From: Saccoglossus kowalevskii
Lineage: Eukaryota > Hemichordata > Enteropneusta > Harrimaniidae
Direction: 5' to 3'
Length of the DNA stretch: 44,200 nucleotides
Assembly: GCF_000003605.2 (NCBI RefSeq)
Contig: NW_003156000.1
Coordinates: 1 to 44,200 of the forward strand
Below the pieces are notes generated by a model, which saw only the letters and a program-made list of their open reading frames with translations, was not told the DNA's origin and searched no databases. Below, piece by piece: positions 1-13,600 of the stretch. Numbering within the stretch: position 1 is the stretch's first letter; every line of letters begins with the position of its first letter. The position numbers were made by a program, and so were the translations under genes.

Positions 1-5
1 TTATT

Positions 6-25
6 GGTCACGATGTACCACGGAT
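6..25 (+). repeat. Internal TIR-like motif, copy 1
   Basis: Twenty bases ending CCACGGAT that match the right terminus of the element at 448-467 at 19 of 20 positions, in the same orientation. It is the counterpart of 25522-25541. The match does not extend beyond about 20 bases on either side. It lies only 5 bases from the window start, so its upstream context is seen only in copy 2. Confidence 0.7.
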
Positions 26-64
26 AATCTCTACGTCCTTTGTAAACACCACATACTCGATGTG

Positions 65-81
65 CCGCCATCCAATGGCGG
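65..81. promoter_or_regulatory. Short inverted repeat with YY1-like cores, copy 1
   Basis: A perfect 7-base inverted repeat, CCGCCAT and ATGGCGG, separated by CCA. CCGCCAT/ATGGCGG is the core of the animal YY1 binding site, so this would be two opposed YY1-like half-sites. The counterpart in copy 2 is 25581-25597. The inverted repeat is seen directly; factor binding is only a motif-based inference. Confidence 0.35.
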
Positions 82-158
82 GATGAACGGCTTCCTTTGT
101 GCACAATCAACGTCAACTTCGTGAGAGAAACACGACGCACTTACTAAGCCAGACCGCC

Positions 159-168
159 TGGTGGCGCC
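159..168 (+). promoter_or_regulatory. CTCF-like motif, copy 1
   Basis: TGGTGGCGCC within the context CCGCCTGGTGGCGCCCT. It matches the insect CTCF core AGGTGGCGCC at 9 of 10 positions and resembles the vertebrate CTCF core. It is identical in copy 2 (25675-25684). Binding cannot be judged from sequence alone. Confidence 0.35.
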
Positions 169-357
169 CTACTATTTCATCAATAACCAAATATACTATT
201 ATCCTGTTCCCGAATTGGACATTTGTTTATTTGAATTAATTTCCAATTCTACGCCAGGTCCTTAGTAATTAATTAATTCGCCAAAAAATACTAAATTTGC
301 TATCCCATGGAAATAATTGAAATCAAAATATTTGGCAATATATTAAGTTTTGCGTCG

Positions 358-467
358 CATGTACACGATTAAAATAACATATAAAATGGGCCTAATATAC
401 TAATGTTGTATTTATTTAATTGTAAGAACGAGTTTACATCCTGGAATGGCCACGATGTACCACGGAT
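358..467 (-). repeat. Right terminal inverted repeat, copy 1
   Basis: Counterpart of the right TIR at 25874-25983, with one substitution at 371. Its reverse complement begins ATCCGTGGTACATCGTGGCC and matches the left TIR of copy 2 (24727-24840) as an imperfect inverted repeat. The outer 22-23 bases are almost exact and similarity then falls off inward. Confidence 0.8.
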
Positions 468-484
468 TATTCCTCATCAATAAC

Positions 485-497
485 TTCAATCATTGAA
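485..497. repeat. Palindromic variant in the element-adjacent monomer, copy 1
   Basis: The first monomer to the right of the element reads TTCAATCATTGAA, a 6-base inverted repeat around one central base, where ordinary monomers have TTCAATAATTCAA. The same variant lies next to copy 2 at 26001-26013, and I noticed it nowhere else in the array. It serves as a marker that the satellite flank was duplicated together with the element. Confidence 0.75.
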
Positions 498-829
498 TTT
501 AACTGCCACACACATCAAACACCTCAACATCACCAATTTGGTTGCATTTCTCATCAATTACTTCAATAATTTAATTTAACTGCCACACACATCAAACACC
601 TCAACATCACCAATTTGGTTGCATTTCTCATAAATTACTTCAATAATTTAATTTAACTGCCACACACATCAAACACCTCAACATCACCAAGTTGGTTGCA
701 TTTCTCATCAATTACTTCAATAATTTAATTTAACTGCCACACACATCAAACACCTCAAAATCACCAATTTGGTTGCATTTCTCATCAATTACTTCAATAA
801 TTCAATTTAACTGCCACACACATCAAACA

Positions 830-1870
830 CCTCAACATCACCAATTTGATTGCATTACTCATCATCAATTACTTCAATAATTCAATTTAACTGCCACACA
901 CATCAAACACCTCAACATCACCAATTTGGTTGCATTTCTCATCATCAATTACTTCAATAATTCAATTTAACTGCCACACACATCAAACACCTCAACATCA
1001 CCAATTTGGTTGCATTTCTCATCATCAATTACGTCAATAATTCAATTTAACTGCCACACACATCAAACACCTCAACATCACCAATTTGGTTGCATTTCTC
1101 ATCATCAATTACGTCAATAATTCAATTTAACTGCCACACACATTAAACACCTCAACATCACCAATTTGGTTGCATTTCTCATCAATTACTTCAATAATTT
1201 AATTTAACTGCTACACACATCAAACACCTCAACATCACCAATATGGTTGCATTTCTCATCAATTACTTCAATAATTTAATTTAACTGCCACACACATCAA
1301 ACACCTCAAAATCACCAATTTGGTTGCATTTCTCATCAATTACTTCAATAATTTAATTTAACTGCCACACACATCAAACACCTCAACATCACCAATTTGG
1401 TTGCATTTCTCATCAATTACTTCAATAATTTAATTTAACTGCTACACACATCAAACACCTCAACATCACCAATTTGGTTGCATTTCTCATCAATTACTTC
1501 AATAATTCAATTTAACTGCTACACACATCAAACACCTCAAAATCACCAATTTGGTTGCAATTCTCATCAATTACTTCAATAATTCAATTTAACTGCCACA
1601 CACATCAAACACCTCAACATCACCAATTTGGTTGCATTTCTCATCAATTACTTCAATAATTTAATTTAACTGCCACACACAACAAACACCTCAAAATCAC
1701 CAATTTGGTTGCATTTCTCATCAATTACTTCAATAACTTAATTTAACTGCCACACACATCAAACACCTCAACATCACCAATTTGGTTGCATTTCTCATCA
1801 ATTACTTCAATAATTCAATTTAACTGCCACACACATCAAACACCTCAACATCACCAATTTGGTTGCATTT
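830..1870 (+). repeat. Higher-order satellite block A
   Basis: About 1.04 kb of satellite whose order of monomer variants repeats at 3774-4814 (offset 2944) and, with whole-monomer indels, at 22750-24020 and 26500-27620. Markers are TTTGATTGCATTACTC (GATTGCATTA starts at 848), two monomers with TTACGTCAAT, one with ACACATTAAACACC, one with GCAATTCTC (1557) and one with ACACAACAAAC (about 1680). Compared with the other copies, block A lacks the two monomers just before the 848 marker (157 bp, that is 77 plus 80). Confidence 0.8.
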
Positions 1871-2040
1871 CTCATAAATTACTTCAATAATTTAATTTAA
1901 CTGCCACACACATCAAACACCTCAACATCACCAAGTTGGTTGCATTTCTCATCAATTACTTCAATAATTTAATTTAACTGCCACACACATCAAACACCTC
2001 AAAATCACCAATTTGGTTGCATTTCTCATCAATTACTTCA
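1400..2040 (+). repeat. Higher-order satellite block duplicated at 2943-3583
   Basis: About 640 bp collinear with 2943-3583 at a constant offset of 1543 bases (19 monomers of 77 plus one of 80). Markers that keep the offset are GCAATTCTC (1557 and 3100) and CCAAGTTGG (AAGTTGG starts at 1933 and 3476). The order of classes differs on both sides of the block. Confidence 0.75.
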
Positions 2041-2942
2041 ATAACTTAATTTAACTGCCACACACATCAAACACCTCAACATCACCAATTTGGTTGCATT
2101 TCTCATCAATTACTTCAATAATTCAATTTAACTGCCACACACATCAAACACATCAACATCACCAATTTGGCTGCATTTCTCATCAATTACTTCAATAACT
2201 TAATTTAACTGCCACACACATCAAACACCTCAACATCACCAATTTGGTTGCATTTCTCATCAATTACTTCAATAATTCAATTTAACTGCCACACACATCA
2301 AACACCTCAAAATCACCAATTTGGTTGCATTTCTCATCAATTACTTCAATAACTTAATTTAACTGCCACACACATCAAACACCTCAACATCACCAATTTG
2401 GTTGCATTTCTCATCAATTACTTCAATAATTTAATTTAACTGCCACACACATCAAACACCTCAAAATCACCAATTTGGTTGCATTTCTCATCAATTACTT
2501 CAATAACTTAATTTAACTGCCACACACATCAAACACCTCAACATCACCAATTTGGTTGCATTTCTCATCAATTACTTCAATAATTCAATTTAACTGCCAC
2601 ACACATCAAACACCTCAAAATCACCAATTTGGTTGCATTTCTCATCAATTACTTCAATAATTTAATTTAACTGCCACACACATCAAACACCTCAAAATCA
2701 CCAATTTGGTTGCATTTCTCATCAATTACTTCAATAACTTAATTTAACTGCCACACACATCAAACACCTCAACATCACCAATTTGGTTGCATTTCTCATC
2801 AATTACTTCAATAATTCAATTTAACTGCCACACACATCAAACACCTCAACATCACCAATTTGGTTGCATTTCTCATCATCAATTACGTCAATAATTCAAT
2901 TTAACTGCCACACACATCAAACACCTCAACATCACCAATTTG

Positions 2943-3583
2943 GTTGCATTTCTCATCAATTACTTCAATAATTTAATTTAACTGCTACACACATCAAACA
3001 CCTCAACATCACCAATTTGGTTGCATTTCTCATCAATTACTTCAATAATTCAATTTAACTGCTACACACATCAAACACCTCAAAATCACCAATTTGGTTG
3101 CAATTCTCATCAATTACTTCAATAATTCAATTTAACTGCCACACACATCAAACACCTCAACATCACCAATTTGGTTGCATTTCTCATCAATTACTTCAAT
3201 AATTTAATTTAACTGCCACACACAACAAACACCTCAAAATCACCAATCTGGTTGCATTTCTCATCAATTACTTCAATAACTTAATTTAACTGCCACACAC
3301 ATCAAACACCTCAACATCACCAATTTGGTTGCATTTCTCATCAATTACTTCAATAATTCAATTTAACTGCCACACACATCAAACACCTCAACATCACCAA
3401 TTTGGTTGCATTTCTCATAAATTACTTCAATAATTTAATTTAACTGCCACACACATCAAACACCTCAACATCACCAAGTTGGTTGCATTTCTCATCAATT
3501 ACTTCAATAATTTAATTTAACTGCCACACACATCAAACACCTCAAAATCACCAATTTGGTTGCATTTCTCATCAATTACTTCA
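2943..3583 (+). repeat. Second copy of the block at 1400-2040
   Basis: Partner of 1400-2040 at offset 1543. It carries the same GCAATTCTC and CCAAGTTGG marker monomers in the same order and is directly followed by block B. Confidence 0.75.
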
Positions 3584-3600
3584 ATAATTCAATTTAACTG

Positions 3601-4814
3601 CTACTCATATCAAACACCTCAACATCACCAATTTGGTTGCATTTCTCATCATCAATTACTTCAATGATTCAATTTAACTGCCACACACATTAAACACCTC
3701 AACATCACCAATTTGGTTGCATTTCTCATCAATTACTTCAATAATTCAATTTAACTGCCACACACATCAAACACCTCAACATCACCAATTTGATTGCATT
3801 ACTCATCATCAATTACTTCAATAATTCAATTTAACTGCCACACACATCAAACACCTCAACATCACCAATTTGGTTGCATTTCTCATCATCAATTACTTCA
3901 ATAATTCAATTTAACTGCCACACACATCAAACACCTCAACATCACCAATTTGGTTGCATTTCTCATCATCAATTACGTCAATAATTCAATTTAACTGCCA
4001 CACACATCAAACACCTCAACATCACCAATTTGGTTGCATTTCTCATCATCAATTACGTCAATAATTCAATTTAACTGCCACACACATTAAACACCTCAAC
4101 ATCACCAATTTGGTTGCATTTCTCATCAATTACTTCAATAATTTAATTTAACTGCTACACACATCAAACACCTCAACATCACCAATTTGGTTGCATTTCT
4201 CATCAATTACTTCAATAATTTAATTTAACTGCCACACACATCAAACACCTCAAAATCACCAATTTGGTTGCATTTCTCATCAATTACTTCAATAATTTAA
4301 TTTAACTGCCACACACATCAAACACCTCAACATCACCAATTTGGTTGCATTTCTCATCAATTACTTCAATAATTTAATTTAACTGCTACACACATCAAAC
4401 ACCTCAACATCACCAATTTGGTTGCATTTCTCATCAATTACTTCAATAATTCAATTTAACTGCTACACACATCAAACACCTCAAAATCACCAATTTGGTT
4501 GCAATTCTCATCAATTACTTCAATAATTCAATTTAACTGCCACACACATCAAACACCTCAACATCACCAATTTGGTTGCATTTCTCATCAATTACTTCAA
4601 TAATTTAATTTAACTGCCACACACAACAAACACCTCAAAATCACCAATTTGGTTGCATTTCTCATCAATTACTTCAATAACTTAATTTAACTGCCACACA
4701 CATCAAACACCTCAACATCACCAATTTGGTTGCATTTCTCATCAATTACTTCAATAATTCAATTTAACTGCCACACACATCAAACACCTCAACATCACCA
4801 ATTTGGTTGCATTT
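3601..4814 (+). repeat. Higher-order satellite block B
   Basis: Begins with the rare CTACTCAT variant (3601), followed 191 bases later by GATTGCATTA (3792). The same 191-base spacing is kept in block C (22578 and 22769) and block D (26330 and 26521). From 3774 onward it is collinear with block A. It is also collinear with block D at offset 22729, rising to 22806 after one extra monomer in D. Past 4814 it stays collinear with D through the TTGTATTTC variant (4961 and 27767). Confidence 0.8.
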
Positions 4815-7039
4815 CTCATCAATTACTTCAATAATTTAATTTAACTGCCACACACATCAAACACCTCAAAATCACCAATTTGGTTGCATTTCTCATCAAT
4901 TACTTCAATAACTTAATTTAACTGCTACACATATCAAACACCTCAACATCACCAATTTGGTTGTATTTCTCATCATCAATTACTTCAATAATTCAATTTA
5001 ACTGCTACACACATCAAACACCTCAACATCACCAATTTGGTTGCATTTCTCATCATCAATTACTTCAATAATTCAATTTAACTGCCACACACATTAAACA
5101 CCTCAACATCACCAATTTGGTTGCATTTCTCATCAATTACTTCAATTAATCAATTTAACTGCCACACATATCAAACACCTCAACATCACCAATTTGGTTG
5201 CATTTCTCATCAATTACTTCAATAATTCAATTTAACTGCCACACACATCAAACACCTCAACATCACCAATTTGGTTGCATTTCTCATCAATTACTTCAAT
5301 AATTTAATTTAACTGCCACACACATCAAACACCTCAAAATCACCAATTTGGTTGCATTTCTCATCACAATTACTTCAATAACTTAATTTAACTGCCACAC
5401 ACATCAAACACCTCAACATCACCAATTTGGTTGCATTTCTCATCAATTACTTCAATAATTTAATTTAACTGCCACACACATCAAACACCTCAAAATCACC
5501 AATTTGGTTGCATTTCTCATCAATTACTTCAATAACTTAATTTAACTGCTACACATATCAAACACCTCAACATCACCAATTTGGTTGCATTTCTCATCAA
5601 TTACTTCAATAATTTAATTTAACTGCTACACACATCAAACACCTCAACATCACCAATTTGGTTGCATTTCTCATCAATTACTTCAATAATTTAATTTAAC
5701 TGCCACACACATCAAACACCTCAAAATCACCAATTTGGTTGCATTTCTCATCAATTACTTCAATAATTCAATTTAACTGCCACACACATCAAACACCTCA
5801 ACATCACCAATTTGGTTGCATTTCTCATCAATTACTTCAATAATTCAATTTAACTGCCACACACATCAAACACCTCAACATCACCAATTTGGTTGCATTT
5901 CTCATCAATTACTTCAATAATTTAATTTAACTGCCACACACATCAAACACCTCAAAATCACCAATTTGGTTGCATTTCTCATCAATTACTTCAATAACTT
6001 AATTTAACTGCTACACATATCAAACACCTCAACATCACCAATTTGGTTGTATTTCTCATCATCAATTACTTCAATAATTCAATTTAACTGCTACACACAT
6101 CAAACACCTCAACATCACCAATTTGGTTGCATTTCTCATCATCAATTACTTCAATAATTCAATTTAACTGCCACACACATTAAACACCTCAACATCACCA
6201 ATTTGGTTGCATTTCTCATCAATTACTTCAATTAATCAATTTAACTGCCACACATATCAAACACCTCAACATCACCAATTTGGTTGCATTTCTCATCAAT
6301 TACTTCAATAATTTAATTTAACTGCCACACACATCAAACACCTCAAAATCACCAATTTGGTTGCATTTCTCATCACAATTACTTCAATAACTTAATTTAA
6401 CTGCCACACACATCAAACACCTCAACATCACCAATTTGGTTGCATTTCTCATAAATTACTTCAATAATTCAATTTAACTGCCACACACATCAAACACCTC
6501 AACATCACCAATTTGGTTGCATTTCTCATCATCAATTACTTCAATAATTCAATTTAACTGCCACACACATCAAACACCTCAAAATCACCAATTTGGTTGC
6601 ATTTCTCATCATCAATTACTTCAATAATTCAATTTAACTGCCACACACATTAAACACCTCAACATCACCAATTTGGTTGCATTTCTCATCATCAATTACT
6701 TCAATAATTCAATTTAACTGCCACACACATCAAACACCTCAACATCACCAATTTGGTTGCATTTCTCATAAATTACTTCAATAATTTAATTTAACTGCCA
6801 CACACATCAAACACCTCAACATCACCAATTTGGTTGCATTTCTCATCAATTACTTCAATAATTCAATTTAACTGCTACACACATCAAACACCTCAACATC
6901 ACCAATTTGGTTGCATTTCTCATCAATTACTTCAATAATTCAATTTAACTGCTACACACATCAAACACCTCAACATCACCAATTTGGTTGCATTTCTCAT
7001 CAATTACTTCAATAATTCAATTTAACTGCTACACACATC

Positions 7040-7690
7040 AAACACCTCAACATCGCCAATTTGGTTGCATTTCTCATCATCAATTACTTCAATAATTCAA
7101 TTTAACTGCTACACACATCAAACACCTCAACATCACCAATTTGGTTGCATTTCTCATCATCAATTACTTCAATAATTCAATTTAACTGCCACACACATTA
7201 AACACCTCAACATCACCAATTTGGTTGCGTTTCTCATCAATTACTTCAATTAATCAATTTAACTGCCACACATATCAAACACCTCAACATCACCAATTTG
7301 GTTGCATTTCTCATCAATTACTTCAATAATTCAATTTAACTGCCACACACATCAAACACCTCAACATCACCAATTTGGTTGCATTTCTCATCAATTACTT
7401 CAATAATATAATTTAACTGCCACACACATCAAACACCTCAAAATCACCAATTTGGTTGCATTTCTCATCAATTACTTCAATAACTTAATTTAACTGCCAC
7501 ACACATCAAACACCTCAACATCACCAATTTGGTTGCATTTCTCATCAATTACTTCAATAATTCAATTTAACTGCCATACACATCAAACACCTCAAAATCA
7601 CCAATTTGGTTGCATTTCTCATCAATTACTTCATTAATTTAATTTAACTGCCACACACATCAAACACCTCAAAATCACCAATTTGGTTGC
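7040..7690 (+). repeat. Higher-order satellite block duplicated at 14807-15457
   Basis: Three independent rare variants keep an offset of exactly 7767: GTTGCGTTTC (GCGT at 7227 and 14994), AATAATATAATTT (7402 and 15169) and GCCATACAC (7573 and 15340). This shows a direct duplication of at least 0.6 kb within the left array segment. Confidence 0.75.
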
Positions 7691-10600
7691 ATTTCTCATC
7701 AATTACTTCAATAACTTAATTTAACTGCCACACACATCAAACACCTCAACATCACCAATTTGGTTGCATTTCTCATCAATTACTTCAATAATTCAATTTA
7801 ACTGCTACACACATCAAACACCTCAACATCACCAATTTGGTTGCATTTCTCATCAATTACTTCAATAACTTAATTTAACTGCCACACACATCAAACACCT
7901 CAACATCACCAATTTGGTTGCATTTCTCATCAATTACTTCAATAATTCAATTTAACTGCTACACACATCAAACACCTCAAAATCACCAATTTGGTTGCAT
8001 TTCTCATCAATTACTTCAATAACTTAATTTAACTGCCACACACATCAAACACCTCAACATCACCAATTTGGTTGCATTTCTCATCAATTACTTCAATAAC
8101 TTAATTTAACTGCCACACACATCAAACACCTCAACATCACCAATTTGGTTGCATTTCTCATCAATTACTTCAATAATTTAATTTAACTGCTACTCATATC
8201 AAACACCTCAACATCGCCAATTTGGTTGCATTTCTCATCATCAATTACTTCAATAATTCAATTTAACTGCTACACACATCAAACACCTCAACATCACCAA
8301 TTTGGTTGCATTTCTCATCAATTACTTCAATAATTTAATTTAACTGCTACACACATCAAACACCTCAACATCACCAATTTGGTTGCATTTCTCATCAATT
8401 ACTTCAATAATTCAATTTAACTGCTACTCATATCAAACACCTCAACATCACCAATTTGGTTGCATTTCTCATAAATTACTTCAATAATTCAATTTAACTG
8501 CTACACACATCAAACACCTCAACATCACCAATTTGGTTGCATTTCTCATCAATTACTTCAATAATTCAATTTAACTGCTACACACATCAAACACCTCAAC
8601 ATCACCAATTTGGTTGCATTTCTCATCATCAATTACTTCAATAATTCAATTTAACTGCCACACACATTAAACACCTCAACATCACCAATTTGGTTGCATT
8701 TCTCATCAATTACTTCAATTAATCAATTTAACTGCCACACACATCAAACACCTCAACATCACCAATTTGGTTGCATTTCTCATCATCAATTACTTCAATA
8801 ATTCAATTTAACTGCCACACACATTAAACACCTCAACATCACCAATTTGGTTGCATTTCTCATCAATTACTTCAATAATTCAATTTAACTGCCACACACA
8901 TCAAACACCTCAACATCACCAATTTGGTTGCATTTTTCATAAATTACTTCAATAATTCAATTTAACTGCCACACACATCAAACACCTCAACATCACCAAT
9001 TTGGTTGCATTTCTCATCATCAATTACTTCAATAATTCAATTTAACTGCCACACACATTAAACACCTCAACATCACCAATTTGGTTGCATTTCTCATCAT
9101 CAATTACTTCAATAATTCAATTTAACTGCCACACACATCAAACACCTCAACATCACCAATTTGGTTGCATTTCTCATCAATTACTTCAATAATTTAATTT
9201 AACTGCCACACACATCAAACACCTCAACATCACCAATTTGGTTGCATTTCTCATCAATTACTTCAATAATTCAATTTAACTGCTACACACATCAAACACC
9301 TCAACATCACCAATTTGGTTGCATTTCTCATCAATTACTTCAATAATTCAATTTAACTGCTACACACATCAAACACCTCAACATCACCAATTTGGTTGCA
9401 TTTCTCATCAATTACTTCAATAATTCAATTTAACTGCTACACACATCAAACACCTCAACATCGCCAATTTGGTTGCATTTCTCATCATCAATTTACTTCA
9501 ATAATTCAATTTAACTGCTACACACATCAAACACCTCAACATCACCAATTTGGTTGCATTTCTCATCATCAATTACATCAATAATTCAATTTAACTGCCA
9601 CACACATCAAACACCTCAACATCACCAATTTGGTTGCATTTCTCATCAATTACTTCAATAATTCAATTTAACTGCTACACACATCAAACACCTCAACATC
9701 ACCAATTTGGTTGCATTTCTCATCAATTACTTCAATAATTCAATTTAACTGCTACACACATCAAACACCTCAACATCACCAATTTGGTTGCATTTCTCAT
9801 CAATTACTTCAATAATTCAATTTAACTGCTACACACATCAAACACCTCAACATCGCCAATTTGGTTGCATTTCTCATCATCAATTACTTCAATAATTCAA
9901 TTTAACTGCTACACACATCAAACACCTCAACATCACCAATTTGGTTGCGTTTCTCATCATCAATTACTTCAATAATTCAATTTAACTGCCACACACATCA
10001 AACACCTCAACATCACCAATTTGGTTGCATTTTTCATAAATTACTTCAATAATTAAATTTAACTGCCACACACATCAAACACCTCAACATCACCAATTTG
10101 GTTGCATTTCTCATCATCAATTACTTCAATAATTCAATTTAACTGCCACACACATCAAACACCTCAACATCACCAATTTGGTTGCATTTCTCATCAATTA
10201 CTTCAATAATTCAATTTAACTGCCACACACATCAGACACCTCAACATCACCAATTTGGTTGCATTTCTCATAAATTACTTCAATAATTTAATTTAACTGC
10301 CACACACATCAAACACCTCAACATCACCAATTTGGTTGCATTTCTCATCAATTACTTCAATAATTTAATTTAACTGCCACACAAATCAAACACCTCAAAA
10401 TCACCAATTTGGTTGCATTTCTCATCAATTACTTCAATAACTTAATTTAACTGCTACACATATCAAACACCTCAACATCACCAATTTGGTTGCATTTCTC
10501 ATCAATTACTTCAATAATTTAATTTAACTGCTACACACATCAAACACCTCAACATCACCAATTTGGTTGCATTTCTCATCAATTACTTCAATAATTTAAT

Positions 10601-13600
10601 TTAACTGCCACACACATCAAACACCTCAAAATCACCAATTTGGTTGCATTTCTCATCAATTACTTCAATAATTCAATTTAACTGCCACACACATCAAACA
10701 CCTCAACATCACCAATTTGGTTGCATTTCTCATCAATTACTTCAATAATTCAATTTAACTGCCACACACATCAAACACCTCAACATCACCAATTTGGTTG
10801 CATTTCTCATCAATTACTTCAATAATTCAATTTAACTGCCACACACATCAAACACCTCAAAATCACCAATTTGGTTGCATTTCTCATCAATTACTTCAAT
10901 AACTTAATTTAACTGCCACACACATCAAACACCTCAACATCACCAATTTGGTTGCATTTCTCATCAATTACTTCAATAATTCAATTTAACTGCCACACAC
11001 ATCAAACACCTCAACATCACCAATTTGGCTGCATTTCTCATCAATTACTTCAATAACTTAATTTAACTGCCACACACATCAAACACCTCAACATCACCAA
11101 TTTGGTTGCATTTCTCATCAATTACTTCAATAATTTAATTTAACTGCCACACACATCAAACACCTCAACATCACCAATTTGGTTGCATTTCTCATCAATT
11201 ACTTCAATAATTCAATTTAACTGCCACACACATCAAACACCTCAACATCACCAATTTGGTTGCATTTCTCATCAATTACTTCAATAATTCAATTTAACTG
11301 CCACACACATCAAACACCTCAACATCACCAATTTGGTTGCATTTCTCATCAATTACTTCAATAATTTAATTTAACTGCCACACACATCAAACACCTCAAA
11401 ATCACCAATTTGGTTGCATTTCTCATCAATTACTTCAATAACTTAATTTAACTGCCACACACATCAAACACCTCAACATCACCAATTTGGTTGCATTTCT
11501 CATCAATTACTTCAATAATTCAATTTAACTGCCACACACATCAAACACATCAACATCACCAATTTGGCTGCATTTCTCATCAATTACTTCAATAACTTAA
11601 TTTAACTGCCACACACATCAAACACCTCAACATCACCAATTTGGTTGCATTTCTCATCAATTACTTCAATAATTCAATTTAACTGCCACACACATCAAAC
11701 ACCTCAAAATCACCAATTTGGCTGCATTTCTCATCAATTACTTCAATAACTTAATTTAACTGCCACACACATCAAACACCTCAACATCACCAATTTGGTT
11801 GCATTTCTCATCAATTACTTCAATAATTCAATTTAACTGCCACACACATCAAACACCTCAAAATCACCAATTTGGTTGCATTTCTCATCAATTACTTCAA
11901 TAACTTAATTTAACTGCCACACACATCAAACACCTCAACATCACCAATTTGGTTGCATTTCTCATCAATTACTTCAATAATTTAATTTAACTGCCACACA
12001 CATCAAACACCTCAAAATCACCAATTTGGTTGCATTTCTCATCAATTACTTCAATAACTTAATTTAACTGCCACACACATCAAACACCTCAACATCACCA
12101 ATTTGGTTGCATTTCTCATCAATTACTTCAATAATTCAATTTAACTGCCACACACATCAAACACCTCAAAATCACCAATTTGGTTGCATTTCTCATCAAT
12201 TACTTCAATAACTTAATTTAACTGCCACACACATCAAACACCTCAACATCACCAATTTGGTTGCATTTCTCATCAATTACTTCAATAATTCAATTTAACT
12301 GCTACACACATCAAACACCTCAACATCACCAATTTGGTTGCATTTCTCATCAATTACTTCAATAATTCAATTTAACTGCTACACACATCAAACACCTCAA
12401 CATCACCAATTTGGTTGCATTTCTCATCATCAATTACTTCAATAATTCAATTTAACTGCCACACACATCAAACACCTCAACATCACCAATTTGGTTGCAT
12501 TTTTCATAAATTACTTCAATAATTAAATTTAACTGCCACACACATCAAACACCTCAACATCACCAATTTGGTTGCATTTCTCATCATCAATTACTTCAAT
12601 AATTCAATTTAACTGCCACACACATCAAACACCTCAACATCACCAATGTGGTTGCATTTCTCATCAATTACTTCAATAATTCAATTTAACTGCCACACAC
12701 ATCAGACACCTCAACATCACCAATTTGGTTGCATTTCTCATAAATTACTTCAATAATTTAATTTAACTGCCACACACATCAAACACCTCAACATCACCAA
12801 TTTGGTTGCATTTCTCATCAATTACTTCAATAATTCCATTTAACTGCTACACACATCAAACACCTCAACATCACCAATTTGGTTGCATTTTTCATAAATT
12901 ACTTCAATAATTAAATTTAACTGCCACACACATCAAACACCTCAACATCACCAATTTGGTTGCATTTCTCATCATCAATTACTTCAATAATTCAATTTAA
13001 CTGCCACACACATCAAACACCTCAACATCACCAATTTGGTTGCATTTCTCATCAATTACTTCAATAATTCAATTTAACTGCCACACACATCAGACACCTC
13101 AACATCACCAATTTGGTTTCATTTCTCTTAAATTACTTCAATAATTTAATTTAACTGCCACACACATCAAACACCTCAACATCACCAATTTGGTTGCATT
13201 TCTCATCAATTACTTCAATAATTCAATTTAACTGCTACACACATCAAACACCTCAACATCACCAATTTGGTTGCATTTTTCATAAATTACTTCAATAATT
13301 CAATGTAACTGCCACACACATCAAACACCTCAACATCACCAATTTGGTTGCATTTCTCATCATCAATTACTTCAATAATTCAATTTAACTGCCACACACA
13401 TCAAACACCTCAACATCACCAATTTGGTTGCATTTCTCATCAATTACTTCAATAATTCAATTTAACTGCTACACACATCAAACACCTCAACATCACCAAT
13501 TTGGTTGCATTTCTCATCAATTACTTCAATAATTCAATTTAACTGCTACACACATCAAACACCTCAACATCACCAATTTGGTTGCATTTCTCATCAATTA

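Larger units (their letters stand above)
1..467 (+). mobile_element. TIR element copy 1, right part only (cut by window start)
   Basis: This stretch is the right-hand 467 bases of the element found complete at 24727-25983. It aligns to 25517-25983 without gaps and differs at one base that I can find (A at 371, G at 25887). It ends with the terminal motif CCACGGAT at 460-467, after which satellite begins. It holds the internal TIR-like motif (6-25), the short inverted repeat (65-81), the CTCF-like motif (159-168) and the right TIR (358-467). The left end and the 46-codon ORF of the complete copy lie outside the window. The strand is arbitrary: it follows the complete copy as written. It encodes no recognisable protein. 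Seen directly: the near-identity to copy 2. Inferred: that the two copies arose by duplication of a larger segment, because the flanking satellite matches too. Confidence 0.88.

Noticed and set aside
541-617. CENP-B box or G-quadruplex in the monomer
   Set aside because: No sequence resembling the TTCG...CGGG pattern of the CENP-B box. The G/T-rich strand has only isolated GG pairs with long gaps, too sparse for a convincing quadruplex.
9396-9584. 62-codon ORF rich in His, Gln and Ile within the satellite
   Set aside because: It spans about two monomers and arises only because a variant shifts the frame around the recurrent TAA codons. The monomer length is 2 modulo 3, so all frames cycle and stop. 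Repeat by-product.
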